NCBI RefSeq assembly: GCF_016907715.1
Contig: NZ_JAFBCM010000001.1
Span: 6,262,001 to 6,326,000 of the forward strand
Direction: 5' to 3'
Length of the DNA stretch: 64,000 nt
From: Tenggerimyces flavus
GTDB taxonomy: Bacteria; Actinomycetota; Actinomycetes; Propionibacteriales; Actinopolymorphaceae
Numbering within the stretch: position 1 is the first letter of the stretch; each line of letters starts with the position of its first letter. Shown one piece after another: positions 7,157 through 13,914 of this stretch. A program made the translations under genes and the position numbers. The notes under the pieces are model-generated. The model saw only the letters and a list, made by a program, of their open reading frames with translations, ran no database searches and was not told the origin of the DNA.

Positions 7157-9307
7157 CTATCCAACCACGAGGTTAACCAGCGTCGGCGGTTTGACGACGG
7201 CACGGCGTACGACGCGGTCGCCGATGGCGGACACGACGCGTTCCGACGTTCGTGCAAGCGCTTCCAAAGCGGCGGCGTCGATGTCCGGCGGGACGTTCAC
7301 CCGATCCCGCACCTTGCCATCGATTTGCACCACGCAGATCACGGTGTCGACGGTCAAGAAACCCGGATCCGCTTGCGGATAAGGCTGGTACGCAACGGAT
7401 TCCGCATGTCCCAGCCGGCTCCAGAGCTCCTCGGCCAGGTGCGGGGCGAACGGCGCCAGCATCAGGACAAGCGCTTCGACGGCCTCGCGTGGCTTGCGTT
7501 CCAGCCCGGTCAGATGCGTCGTCAGCTCCATCAGCCGGGCGATCGCGGTGTTGACTCCCAGCTCGTCCAGGTCGCTGCGTACGGCGTCGATCGTCTTGTG
7601 GAGTTGACGATTCGTCGCGTCGTCTGGCTTGTCGTCGGTGACTGTGATCCCGCCGGTCTGCTCATCGACGACCAGCCGCCAGACGCGTTGCAGGAAGCGC
7701 TGCGCCCCGCCGATCGCCCGTGAGTCCCAGGGGCGGGCCGTACCGATCGGCCCGGTCGACATCACGTACACGCGGAACGTGTCCGCGCCGTACTCGTCGG
7801 CGATGTCGTCCGGCAGCACCATGTTGCGCAGGCTCTTGCCCATCTTGCCCAGGGAACGGGTCACCGGTTTGTCCGCGTACCAGTAGGTTCCGTCGCGTTC
7901 GACCACTTCGTCTGCCGGAACGTTGACGCCGCGCTCGTCGGTGTAGCTGTAGGCCTGGATGTAGCCGACGACAGTGAACCGGCGGAACGGCTCGCGGCTC
8001 GACACGTGGCCCAGGTCGTACAGGACCTTTTGCCAGAACCTCGCGTACAGCAGGTGCAGGACGGCGTGCTCACCGCCGCCGACGTACAGGTCGACGCCGC
8101 CGGGGTCGCCGCCCATCCAGTACTTCTCCAGCGCCGGGTCGACGAAGACCTCGTCGTTGTCCGGGTCCAGGTAGCGCAGCTCGTACCAGCACGACCCCGC
8201 CCACTGCGGCATCGTGTTGGTCTCGCGGCGGTACTCGCGTTGGCCGTTGCCCAGGTCGAGCGTGACCGTGGTCCAGTCGGTCAGTCGCGACAGCGGCGCC
8301 CGCGGCTCGGAGTCGGCGTCGTCGGGGTCGTACGTGGTGGGCGTGAAGTCGTCGGTGTCGGGCAGCTCCAGCGGCAGCAGGTGCTCGGGCAGCGCGATCG
8401 GACCGTACTCGTCGTACACGATGGGGAACGGCTCACCCCAGTAGCGCTGGCGGCTGAACAGCCAGTCGTGCATGTTCGGAATCCACTGCCGCTGTTGGGA
8501 TTTCAGCGCGTCGGGCCAGTCCAGCTCGTCCAGGTCCTTCAGCAGGCGGTCCTTGTACGCGGTGATGCGCAGCACCCACTGGCGCATGGTGCGTTGGAAG
8601 ACCGGGAAGTTGCCGCGTTCGCTGCGGCCCTCCTCGGTGACTTCCTCGTTGGCCAGAACGGTGCCCAGACCGGGGCACCAGTTGACGATCTCCTCCGACA
8701 GATACGCCAGCCGGTGCGCGTCGACGGCCTTGCGTTGCTCGGCCTGGGTCAGCTCGCACCAACCGCGTCCGGTCGGCGTTCTCCTTTGGTCCATGGCGAA
8801 CGCGGCTTGCAGCTCTGGGATCGGACGTGCTCTTTGTTGCTCGTCGTCGTACCAGGAGTTGAACAGCTGCAGGAAGATCCACTGGGTCCAGCGGTAGTAG
8901 CTCGTGTCCGTGGTGGCGACGCCGCGTCTGGGGTCGTGCGCCATGCCCAGGCGGTGCAGCTGCCTGCGGATCGTGTCCATGTTGCGTTCGGTCGTGACGC
9001 GCGGGTGCTGGCCGGTCTGGACGGCGTACTGCTCGGCGGGCAGGCCGAACGCGTCGAATCCCAACGCGTGCAGGACATTCTCGCCCAGCATCCTGCGGTA
9101 TCGCCCGAAGACGTCGGTCGCGACGTACCCCACCGGATGGCCGACGTGCAGCGCGCCGGAGGGGCCGGGGAACTGGTCCAGCAGGTAGAACTTGGGCTTG
9201 CTGTCGTCTCGTTCGGCATAGAACGTGTGGCGCTCGTCCCAGTACTGCTGCCAGCGCGCCTCGATGTCGCCGGCCAGCGCGCCGGTATAGCGATGGGGGG
9301 TCTCCAT
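7157..9307 (-). CDS. Leucyl-tRNA synthetase paralogue without CP1 editing domain
   Basis: This 716-residue protein has every catalytic-core block of LeuRS: HVGH at 54-57 (HIGH), [65 protein letters not shown] at 488-492 (KMSKS) and a C-terminal anticodon/LSD region ending VNLVVG. Sequence style matches the long actinobacterial LeuRS, normally about 950 residues. The core strand QQRQWI (271-276) is joined through PNMH directly to DWLFSRQRYWG (281 on). The roughly 200-residue CP1 domain, which hydrolyses mischarged tRNA-Leu, is therefore cleanly absent: there is no T-rich motif and no YGTGAxMAVPxxDxRD. The ATG at 9307 has GAGGAG upstream. A Leu leader peptide (9385-9420) precedes it. It may be a functional low-fidelity or inhibitor-resistant LeuRS; activity is not shown. 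Confidence 0.93.
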   Translation of the reverse strand: METPHRYTGALAGDIEARWQQYWDERHTFYAERDDSKPKFYLLDQFPGPSGALHVGHPVGYVATDVFGRYRRMLGENVLHALGFDAFGLPAEQYAVQTGQHPRVTTERNMDTIRRQLHRLGMAHDPRRGVATTDTSYYRWTQWIFLQLFNSWYDDEQQRARPIPELQAAFAMDQRRTPTGRGWCELTQAEQRKAVDAHRLAYLSEEIVNWCPGLGTVLANEEVTEEGRSERGNFPVFQRTMRQWVLRITAYKDRLLKDLDELDWPDALKSQQRQWIPNMHDWLFSRQRYWGEPFPIVYDEYGPIALPEHLLPLELPDTDDFTPTTYDPDDADSEPRAPLSRLTDWTTVTLDLGNGQREYRRETNTMPQWAGSCWYELRYLDPDNDEVFVDPALEKYWMGGDPGGVDLYVGGGEHAVLHLLYARFWQKVLYDLGHVSSREPFRRFTVVGYIQAYSYTDERGVNVPADEVVERDGTYWYADKPVTRSLGKMGKSLRNMVLPDDIADEYGADTFRVYVMSTGPIGTARPWDSRAIGGAQRFLQRVWRLVVDEQTGGITVTDDKPDDATNRQLHKTIDAVRSDLDELGVNTAIARLMELTTHLTGLERKPREAVEALVLMLAPFAPHLAEELWSRLGHAESVAYQPYPQADPGFLTVDTVICVVQIDGKVRDRVNVPPDIDAAALEALARTSERVVSAIGDRVVRRAVVKPPTLVNLVVG

Positions 9308-9317
9308 GATCGGGGCT

Positions 9318-9383
9318 CCTCAGCGATGTCTGTCGGCGTGACGGATAGCCGCGCCGACGCGGTGCTCGAGGCACCCGCTGAGG
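9318..9383 (-). promoter_or_regulatory. Leader RNA with possible ribosome-binding-site sequestration upstream of CP1-less LeuRS
   Basis: The segment CCTCAGCG (9383-9376 on the minus strand), just after the leader stop codon, can pair with CGCTGA that spans the stop (9390-9385, 3-nt loop). Alternatively it can pair over 8 bp with CGCTGAGG (9325-9318), which contains part of the GAGGAG ribosome-binding site. The two pairings exclude each other. A second hairpin, GTCGGCG/CGCCGAC, lies between them, and I see no T-tract. This suggests control of translation initiation by the leader rather than termination. The direction of the response cannot be deduced. Confidence 0.5.
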
Positions 9384-9384
9384 G

Positions 9385-9420
9385 TCAGCGCGGCTGGCTA
9401 AGGAGGAGGCCGTACCGCAT
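9385..9420 (-). CDS. Leucine leader peptide MRYGLLLSQPR upstream of CP1-less LeuRS
   Basis: The 11-codon frame reads ATG CGG TAC GGC CTC CTC CTT AGC CAG CCG CGC TGA, with three consecutive Leu codons. It closely matches the other leader peptide at 12081-12119 (M-R-x-x-L-L-L-...-P-R-stop), and both end in the same eleven bases, CCGCGCTGACC. A TATTCT hexamer ends 7 nt before the ATG, so the transcript is probably leaderless. An in-frame ATG six codons upstream is an alternative start. It is a classical layout for leucine-responsive control of the synthetase that follows 77 nt later. Confidence 0.7.
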   Translation of the reverse strand: MRYGLLLSQPR

Positions 9421-9427
9421 GGGTCGA

Positions 9428-9457
9428 AGAATACTCATGCTTCGAGGGGCTCGTCCA
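9428..9457 (-). promoter_or_regulatory. Candidate promoter of the CP1-less LeuRS leader
   Basis: TGGACG (9457-9452, minus strand) and TATTCT (9433-9428) are separated by 18 bp and resemble a sigma-70/HrdB -35/-10 pair. Transcription would start about 8 nt beyond the -10, at the A of the leader ATG (9420), giving a leaderless mRNA as is common in actinomycetes. The promoter lies between the end of the downstream LeuRS gene (9489) and the leader, so the two LeuRS genes have separate promoters. Confidence 0.5.
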
Positions 9458-9488
9458 CGCGACTTCCGTGCCACCGCTCGGCGGCGGG

Positions 9489-11978
9489 TCAGCCGGGGAC
9501 GATGTTGACGAGCTTCGGGGCGCGCACGATCACCTTGCGGATCTCGCGGCCGTCCAGCGACGCCAGCACCTTCTCCGAGGCCAGCGCGAGCTCGCGCAGC
9601 GCGTCCTCGGAGATGTCCGGCGACACGTCGAACTTGTCCCGCACCTTGCCCGCCACCTGCACCACGCAGGTCACCGACTCGGCGGCCGCCAAAGAAGGGT
9701 CGAACGAAGGCCACCCCGCCAGCGACACCGTCGGCTCGTGGCCGAGCCGCTCCCACATGTCCTCCGCGGTGTACGGCGCCACCACCGACAGCATCACCGA
9801 GAGCTTCTCGACCGCTTCACGCACAGAAGGATCGCCACCGCCCACACCAGAGTCGACGGCCTTGCGGATCGCGTTCACCAGCTCCATCAGCCGAGCGATG
9901 CCGACGTTGAACTTGTACGACTCCAACAGTTCCGTGAACTGCTGCACGGTCCGGTGCGTCACCTTCCGCAGCGCCGCGTCCCCCTCCGCGGGCGAAACCC
10001 CCACAGCGGAAGAGACGTCGTTCGCCAACCGCCAAGCCCGCTGCAGGAACTTCAACGACCCCGCCGGCGACACATCGGCCCAGTCGATGTCGTCCTCGGG
10101 CGGCCCCGCGAACACCATCGTCAGCCGGATCGCGTCCACACCGTACGACGCGAGCTGCTCCCCCAGGTCCACTCCATTGCCCAGCGACTTGCTCATCGCC
10201 TTGCCCTGGTTGACGACCTGCCCCTGGTTCAGCAGCGACGTGAACGGCTCGATGAAGTCGACCGCGCCCATGTCGTGCAGCACCTTGGTGAAGAACCGCG
10301 CGTACAGCAGGTGCAGGATCGCGTGCTCGACACCGCCGACGTACTGGTCGATCGGCATCCAGCGGCGCACGGCGTCGGGGTCGAACGGACCGTCATCGTA
10401 GTTCGGCGAGCAGTAGCGCAGGAAGTACCACGACGAGTCGACGAACGTGTCCATCGTGTCGGTGTCGCGCCGCGCCTCTCCCCCGCACTTCGGGCACGCG
10501 ACCGTCACCCAGTCCGTCGCCGAAGCCAACGGGGACACGCCCTTCGGCTGCAGGTCCGCACCGCGCAGGTCGGGCAGTTCGACCGGCAGCTGCTCGTCCG
10601 GGACGGCCACCTCACCGCACGCGTCGCAGTGGATGATCGGGATCGGGCAGCCCCAGTACCGCTGCCGCGACAGCAGCCAGTCGCGCAGCCGGAACGTCAC
10701 CGCGCCCTTGCCCAGCTCCTTCGACGACAGCCACGTGGTGATCCGCGCCTTGGCCTCGTCGACCGCCAGCCCGTCCAGCGACACCTCGGCGTTCGCGGAG
10801 TTGATCGCCGGACCGTCGCCGGTGAACGCCTCGCCGTCGAAGTCGGCGGGTGGCTGGACCGTACGGACGATCGACAGCCCGAACTGCTTGGCGAAGTCGT
10901 AGTCGCGCTGATCCTGCGCCGGCACTGCCATGATCGCGCCGGTCCCGTAGTCCGCGAGCACGTAGTCCGCCGCGTACACCGGGATCCGCTCGCCGTTGAC
11001 CGGGTTGATCGCGTACACGCCGAGGAAGACGCCGGTCTTGTCGCGTTCGGTCGACAGCCGCTCGATCTCGGTCGACCGCTTGACCTCCTCGAGGTACGTC
11101 TCGAACGCCGCGCGTTGCTCAGCAGACACGATCTCCGAAGCGAGCTTCGCCTCCGGCGCGACCACGAAGAACGTCGCACCGAACAGCGTGTCCGGCCGCG
11201 TCGTGAACACGGTCACCGGCTCCGTACGACCCTCGATCGCGAAGTCGACGTACGCGCCCTCGGACCGCCCGATCCAGTTGCGCTGCATGGTCAGCACGCG
11301 CTCGGGCCACTGACCCTCCAGCGGCCCCATGTCGTCCAGCAGCCGCTGCGCGTAGTCGGTGATCTTGAAGTACCACTGGGTCAGCTCGCGCTTGGTGACG
11401 TCGCTGCCGCAGCGCTCGCACTTGCCGGCGACGACCTGCTCGTTCGCCAGCACGGTCTGGTCCTTAGGGCACCAGTTGACGAACGATGCCTTCCGGTACG
11501 CCAGGCCGCGCTCGTAGAAGCGCAGGAACAACCACTGCGTCCACTTGTAGTAGCCGGGGTCGCTGGTGTGCAGCCGCCGCGACCAGTCGAACGAGACGCC
11601 GTACCGCTTGAACGAGTCGGCCTGGGTGTCGATGTTCGCGTACGTCCACTCGGCCGGGTGCGCGTTGCGGCGGATCGCGGCATTCTCCGCGGGCAGGCCG
11701 AACGAGTCCCACCCGATCGGGTGCAGGACGTTCTCACCCTTCTGGAAGTGGTAGCGCGACACCAGGTCGCCGAACGCGTAGGCCTCGGCGTGACCCATGT
11801 GCAGGTCGCCGGAGGGGTACGGGAACATGTCGAGCTGGTACCGGCGCGGCCGGGTGTCCTCGGCGGCCCCGTCGTCGGTCGCCTCCGACTCGGCCCGGAA
11901 GGGGTCCATCCGCTGCCACACGGGCAGCCACTTGCTCTGGATGGCGGCGAAGTCGTACGCCTGTTCGGTGTCGCTCAT
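9489..11978 (-). CDS. leuS: Leucyl-tRNA synthetase, full length with CP1 editing domain
   Basis: This 829-residue enzyme attaches leucine to tRNA-Leu. Visible blocks are HMGH at about 60-63, [17 protein letters not shown], a zinc-type CERCGSDV, the CP1 editing domain (T-rich [12 protein letters not shown], then [21 protein letters not shown] with the conserved second Asp), [41 protein letters not shown] in the KMSKS position, and a C-terminal domain ending VNIVPG. A His normally found before DxRD is Gln here. The ATG at 11978 was preferred over one at 12029 because homologues start near this point. It differs clearly from the shorter paralogue downstream, so the pair is not a recent duplication. 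It is preceded by a Leu attenuator. Confidence 0.95.
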   Translation of the reverse strand: MSDTEQAYDFAAIQSKWLPVWQRMDPFRAESEATDDGAAEDTRPRRYQLDMFPYPSGDLHMGHAEAYAFGDLVSRYHFQKGENVLHPIGWDSFGLPAENAAIRRNAHPAEWTYANIDTQADSFKRYGVSFDWSRRLHTSDPGYYKWTQWLFLRFYERGLAYRKASFVNWCPKDQTVLANEQVVAGKCERCGSDVTKRELTQWYFKITDYAQRLLDDMGPLEGQWPERVLTMQRNWIGRSEGAYVDFAIEGRTEPVTVFTTRPDTLFGATFFVVAPEAKLASEIVSAEQRAAFETYLEEVKRSTEIERLSTERDKTGVFLGVYAINPVNGERIPVYAADYVLADYGTGAIMAVPAQDQRDYDFAKQFGLSIVRTVQPPADFDGEAFTGDGPAINSANAEVSLDGLAVDEAKARITTWLSSKELGKGAVTFRLRDWLLSRQRYWGCPIPIIHCDACGEVAVPDEQLPVELPDLRGADLQPKGVSPLASATDWVTVACPKCGGEARRDTDTMDTFVDSSWYFLRYCSPNYDDGPFDPDAVRRWMPIDQYVGGVEHAILHLLYARFFTKVLHDMGAVDFIEPFTSLLNQGQVVNQGKAMSKSLGNGVDLGEQLASYGVDAIRLTMVFAGPPEDDIDWADVSPAGSLKFLQRAWRLANDVSSAVGVSPAEGDAALRKVTHRTVQQFTELLESYKFNVGIARLMELVNAIRKAVDSGVGGGDPSVREAVEKLSVMLSVVAPYTAEDMWERLGHEPTVSLAGWPSFDPSLAAAESVTCVVQVAGKVRDKFDVSPDISEDALRELALASEKVLASLDGREIRKVIVRAPKLVNIVPG

Positions 11979-12036
11979 GCTCGTCTGCACTCCGTACGCG
12001 GGCGGGAAGGCAAGTAGATACTCCAACAATGAAGAA

Positions 12037-12089
12037 ACCCCTCACTCAGGAGGGGTCGCCACGCTGACGTGAAGCTGCGGTCAGCGCGG
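12037..12089 (-). promoter_or_regulatory. Leucine attenuator upstream of leuS (pause hairpin, antiterminator, terminator)
   Basis: Three mutually exclusive stems can be drawn on the minus strand. Stem 1:2 is CCGCGCTGAC (12089-12080, containing the leader stop) with GTCAGCGTGG (12068-12059), 10 bp with one G-U. Stem 2:3 is CTTCACGTCAG (12074-12064) with CTGAGTGAGG (12049-12040), 10 bp with one bulge and one G-U. Stem 3:4 is ACCCCTC (12056-12050) with GAGGGGT (12043-12037), followed by TTCTTC, a weak intrinsic terminator. A ribosome stalled on the Leu codons would cover strand 1 and favour 2:3, letting transcription reach leuS. This is the textbook attenuation logic; its operation here is inferred. 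Confidence 0.75.
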
Positions 12090-12119
12090 CCAGGTAAGAA
12101 GGAGCAGAGCCACTCGCAC
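12081..12119 (-). CDS. Leucine leader peptide MRVALLLLTWPR upstream of leuS
   Basis: The frame reads GTG CGA GTG GCT CTG CTC CTT CTT ACC TGG CCG CGC TGA, with four consecutive Leu codons in 12. A GTG six bases further upstream (12125) would add two residues. TAGTCT (12131-12126) ends 6 nt before the GTG at 12119, suggesting a leaderless transcript, as for the sister leader at 9385-9420. An imperfect inverted repeat with 13-bp arms (12109-12121 and 12132-12144, two mismatches) brackets the -10 and could bind a regulator. The stop codon lies inside the first arm of the attenuator. Confidence 0.75.
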   Translation of the reverse strand: MRVALLLLTWPR

Positions 12120-12150
12120 GCTCACAGACTAGCGCACGAGTGGCTTCGCC

Positions 12151-12175
12151 CTGGTCACGGTGTGTACGCGACCAG
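12151..12175 (-). terminator. Possible weak terminator of the small secreted protein gene
   Basis: A 6-bp stem CTGGTC/GACCAG with a 13-nt loop follows the stop codon at 12180 by 4 nt. There is no T-run. It would separate that gene from the leuS leader promoter. Confidence 0.3.
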
Positions 12176-12179
12176 CCGC

Positions 12180-12512
12180 CTACCAGTACGTCAGCGAGAC
12201 GCAGCGCGCCGGGACGTACCCGGTCGTTCCCGACACGCTCGTGCGGTACCAGACGGTGCCGCCGCCGCACTCGGTGTAGGCCGCGCCGGGCGTACCGGTG
12301 CAGCCGCGGCCCGGCTTGGAGAGCGTGACGCTGCCGACGACCGCGGAGGCCCCGTCGGCGGTGGCGTGCGCGGCCACCGGGTCGTTGCCAGCCGGCTCGG
12401 CCAGGCACCCGATGCTCGCGTTCGCTGCCCCCGTGGTCAGCGCGATCAGCGCCGAAGCCGCCAGTGCGGTGGCCGCCGCCAAAGCAGCCCATTTGCGCGG
12501 AGATCCAGACAT
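12180..12512 (-). CDS. Small secreted SH3-like protein
   Basis: This 110-residue protein starts at the ATG at 12512, preceded by AAGGGG five bases upstream. A Sec signal peptide (SPRKWAALAAATALAASALI, ending about TTGAANA) is followed by a mature domain of about 75 residues with four cysteines (GCLAEP, GRGCTGTP, YTECGGG, PARCVSL), a pattern suggesting two disulphides. The end, GTVWYRTSVSGTTGYVPARC, resembles the last strands of bacterial SH3 domains. Small exported proteins of this type are common in actinomycetes. The role is unknown; cell-wall association is a guess. Confidence 0.75.
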   Translation of the reverse strand: MSGSPRKWAALAAATALAASALIALTTGAANASIGCLAEPAGNDPVAAHATADGASAVVGSVTLSKPGRGCTGTPGAAYTECGGGTVWYRTSVSGTTGYVPARCVSLTYW

Positions 12513-12922
12513 TGCCGCCCCTTTCAACGTTGCAACCCTCGTGATGGGCACACCGTAACCGTGCCGGCGGAGCGCTTTCCAGACCTGCGGACGAGCACTT
12601 GGTGACAGCCCGACCACGGTACGGAGCAGGAGGTGTCGTGATGTCGCCATTGCAGGAATGCGACAGGGAGAAAGTGCCCAACGTCTCCGGCGATTCGGTG
12701 AAGATGTTCACCACCCCAGTTGGCATCCGAACCCCGACCACAGGGAGCTTGCCGGGAACCACGCCCCTGACCCGTGGCACTCCGCTCCACGATGCTTGTG
12801 CCCCGCGTTCGCCTACCCCCCTGACGTGCGCGGACGGACTGGCATCGACGTGCATGCGACAGGTGGTCGATCCGGATGCCTTCTGGGGTGCTTCATGTCC
12901 GGCGCTCTGGAAAGCTGGAGTC
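12513..12922. other. 410-bp stretch without an accepted gene
   Basis: This is the divergent region between the small secreted protein and the glutaminase-like gene. It contains a near-perfect ribosome-binding site (AGGAGG at about 12629) six bases before a GTG and nine before an ATG at 12641. A frame from there runs into the glutaminase gene, but the extra 94 or so residues (rich in Thr, Pro and Cys) match nothing I know and have weak codon bias. It may be an untranslated leader, an unusual N-terminal extension or an old gene remnant. Confidence 0.4.
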
Positions 12923-13603
12923 ATGCCCCAGATCGGTGTAGTCGGCGACTTCCGAGCAGCGAACCCCACCCACGTCGCGACGACCGAGGGCCTCGAGCAC
13001 ACCGGACGTGCGCTCGGCCTCGACACGACCGTCACCTGGCTGCCCACCGACACGTTCACCGATGCCGAGCTCGCCGGCATGGACGGTCTGCTGGTGGCGC
13101 CGGGCAGCCCGTACGCGAGCATGACCCGCGCGCTCGACGCGATCCGGCACGCCCGCGAGCACGATGTCCCGTTGCTCGGGACCTGCGGCGGCTTCCAGCA
13201 CCTCGTCGTCGAGTTCGCGCGCAACGTGCTCGGGGTCGAGGATGCGGGCCACGCGGAGTACGACCCGGACGCCTCGACGCTGTTCGTCACCGCCCTCGCG
13301 TGCTCGCTGCAGGGGCAGCGGCTCGACGTCGAGGTGCACGCGGACACCAGGGCTGGTGCCGCGTACGAGACGAGCACCGCCACGGAGCGCTACTACTGCG
13401 ACTTCGGGCTCAACCCTTCCTTCCTCGAGCCGCTGCGCGCCGCCGGCCTGGTCGTGAGCGGCGTCGACAAGGACGGAGAGGTGCGGATCGTCGAGCTCCC
13501 CGCGTTGCGGTTCTTCGTGGGCACGCTGTTCGTCCCGCAGGCGTCGAGCACGCCGGAGCGGCCACACCCCCTGGTCGGCGCCTTCCTCACCGCCGCGCGC
13601 TGA
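12923..13603 (+). CDS. Stand-alone glutamine amidotransferase (CTP-synthase C-terminal-like)
   Basis: This 226-residue class I amidotransferase fold contains the nucleophile elbow LLGTCGGFQH (Cys about residue 91), MDGLLVAPGSPYASM and a late RPHPLVGAFLTAA. It resembles the glutaminase half of CTP synthase but has no synthetase half. In CTP synthase and other GATases the active-site His is followed by Pro-Glu (HPE); here it is HPLV, so the usual catalytic Glu is missing and ammonia release may be impaired or arranged differently. I chose the ATG at 12923 because it begins the domain (MPQIGVVGDF); a start at 12641 with a stronger ribosome-binding site would add 94 residues. Confidence 0.8.
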   Translation: MPQIGVVGDFRAANPTHVATTEGLEHTGRALGLDTTVTWLPTDTFTDAELAGMDGLLVAPGSPYASMTRALDAIRHAREHDVPLLGTCGGFQHLVVEFARNVLGVEDAGHAEYDPDASTLFVTALACSLQGQRLDVEVHADTRAGAAYETSTATERYYCDFGLNPSFLEPLRAAGLVVSGVDKDGEVRIVELPALRFFVGTLFVPQASSTPERPHPLVGAFLTAAR

Positions 13604-13610
13604 CCCTGCG

Positions 13611-13655
13611 GTCGGCGCGGTCGGCGCGGTCGGCGCGGTCGGCGCGGTCGGCGCG
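13611..13655. repeat. 9-bp tandem repeat, five exact copies of GTCGGCGCG
   Basis: Five perfect copies of GTCGGCGCG begin eight bases after the stop codon of the amidotransferase gene. This is a short minisatellite likely to vary in copy number by slippage. No function is evident. Confidence 0.9.
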
Positions 13656-13698
13656 CCGGGCCGGCGGTGGGTTCGCTTGGCCCCCCGGCCCCGGGGAC

Positions 13699-13767
13699 AA
13701 TGATCATGTTTACATGATCATTCGCCGCTTTACGTGGGGTGGACGCCAGGTAGAGCGGCTACTGGCC
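13699..13767 (+). repeat. Palindromic TGATCATG element, copy 1
   Basis: The core is AATGATCATG, loop TTTA, CATGATCATT (10-bp perfect stem, 13699-13722). A tail to 13767 (GCTTTACG, ACGCCAGGTAGAG, ACTGGCC) is shared with the inverted copy at 16733-16805. It lies between two convergent genes and could act as a bidirectional terminator, although the flank is not T-rich. The A/T-rich core contrasts sharply with the surroundings. Confidence 0.75.
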
Positions 13768-13914
13768 GGGTAAGGCGACCACGACACGCATCACTCACCG
13801 AGTGCCTTCCCGCTCAGCTCACCCGAGACGTCGCCACCCCAAGTCTCCCGAGCAGGACAGGCACCTCCGTCATTCATACGTCGAAGTCGCCCACCAGCAC
13901 CTGAAATCCCGAGG

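Larger units (their letters stand above)
13604..13914. other. 311-bp intergenic stretch holding two repeats
   Basis: The region separates two convergent genes. It contains only the 9-bp tandem repeat at 13611-13655 and the palindromic element at 13699-13767. I see no coding sequence. Confidence 0.6.

Noticed and set aside
9318-9488. T-box riboswitch upstream of the CP1-less LeuRS
   Set aside because: No T-box TGG-containing bulge (UGGN in a conserved 14-nt box) or Stem I pattern could be found; the leader-peptide model explains the region better.
9468-12017. Open plus-strand frame of 849 codons opposite leuS
   Set aside because: It is antisense to a complete LeuRS with all motifs; the translation is Arg/Val/His-rich with no domain. 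It is a GC-rich shadow.
12046-13383. Minus-strand frame of 445 codons covering the leuS leader and the amidotransferase
   Set aside because: It is antisense to a recognisable glutaminase domain and has no domain of its own.
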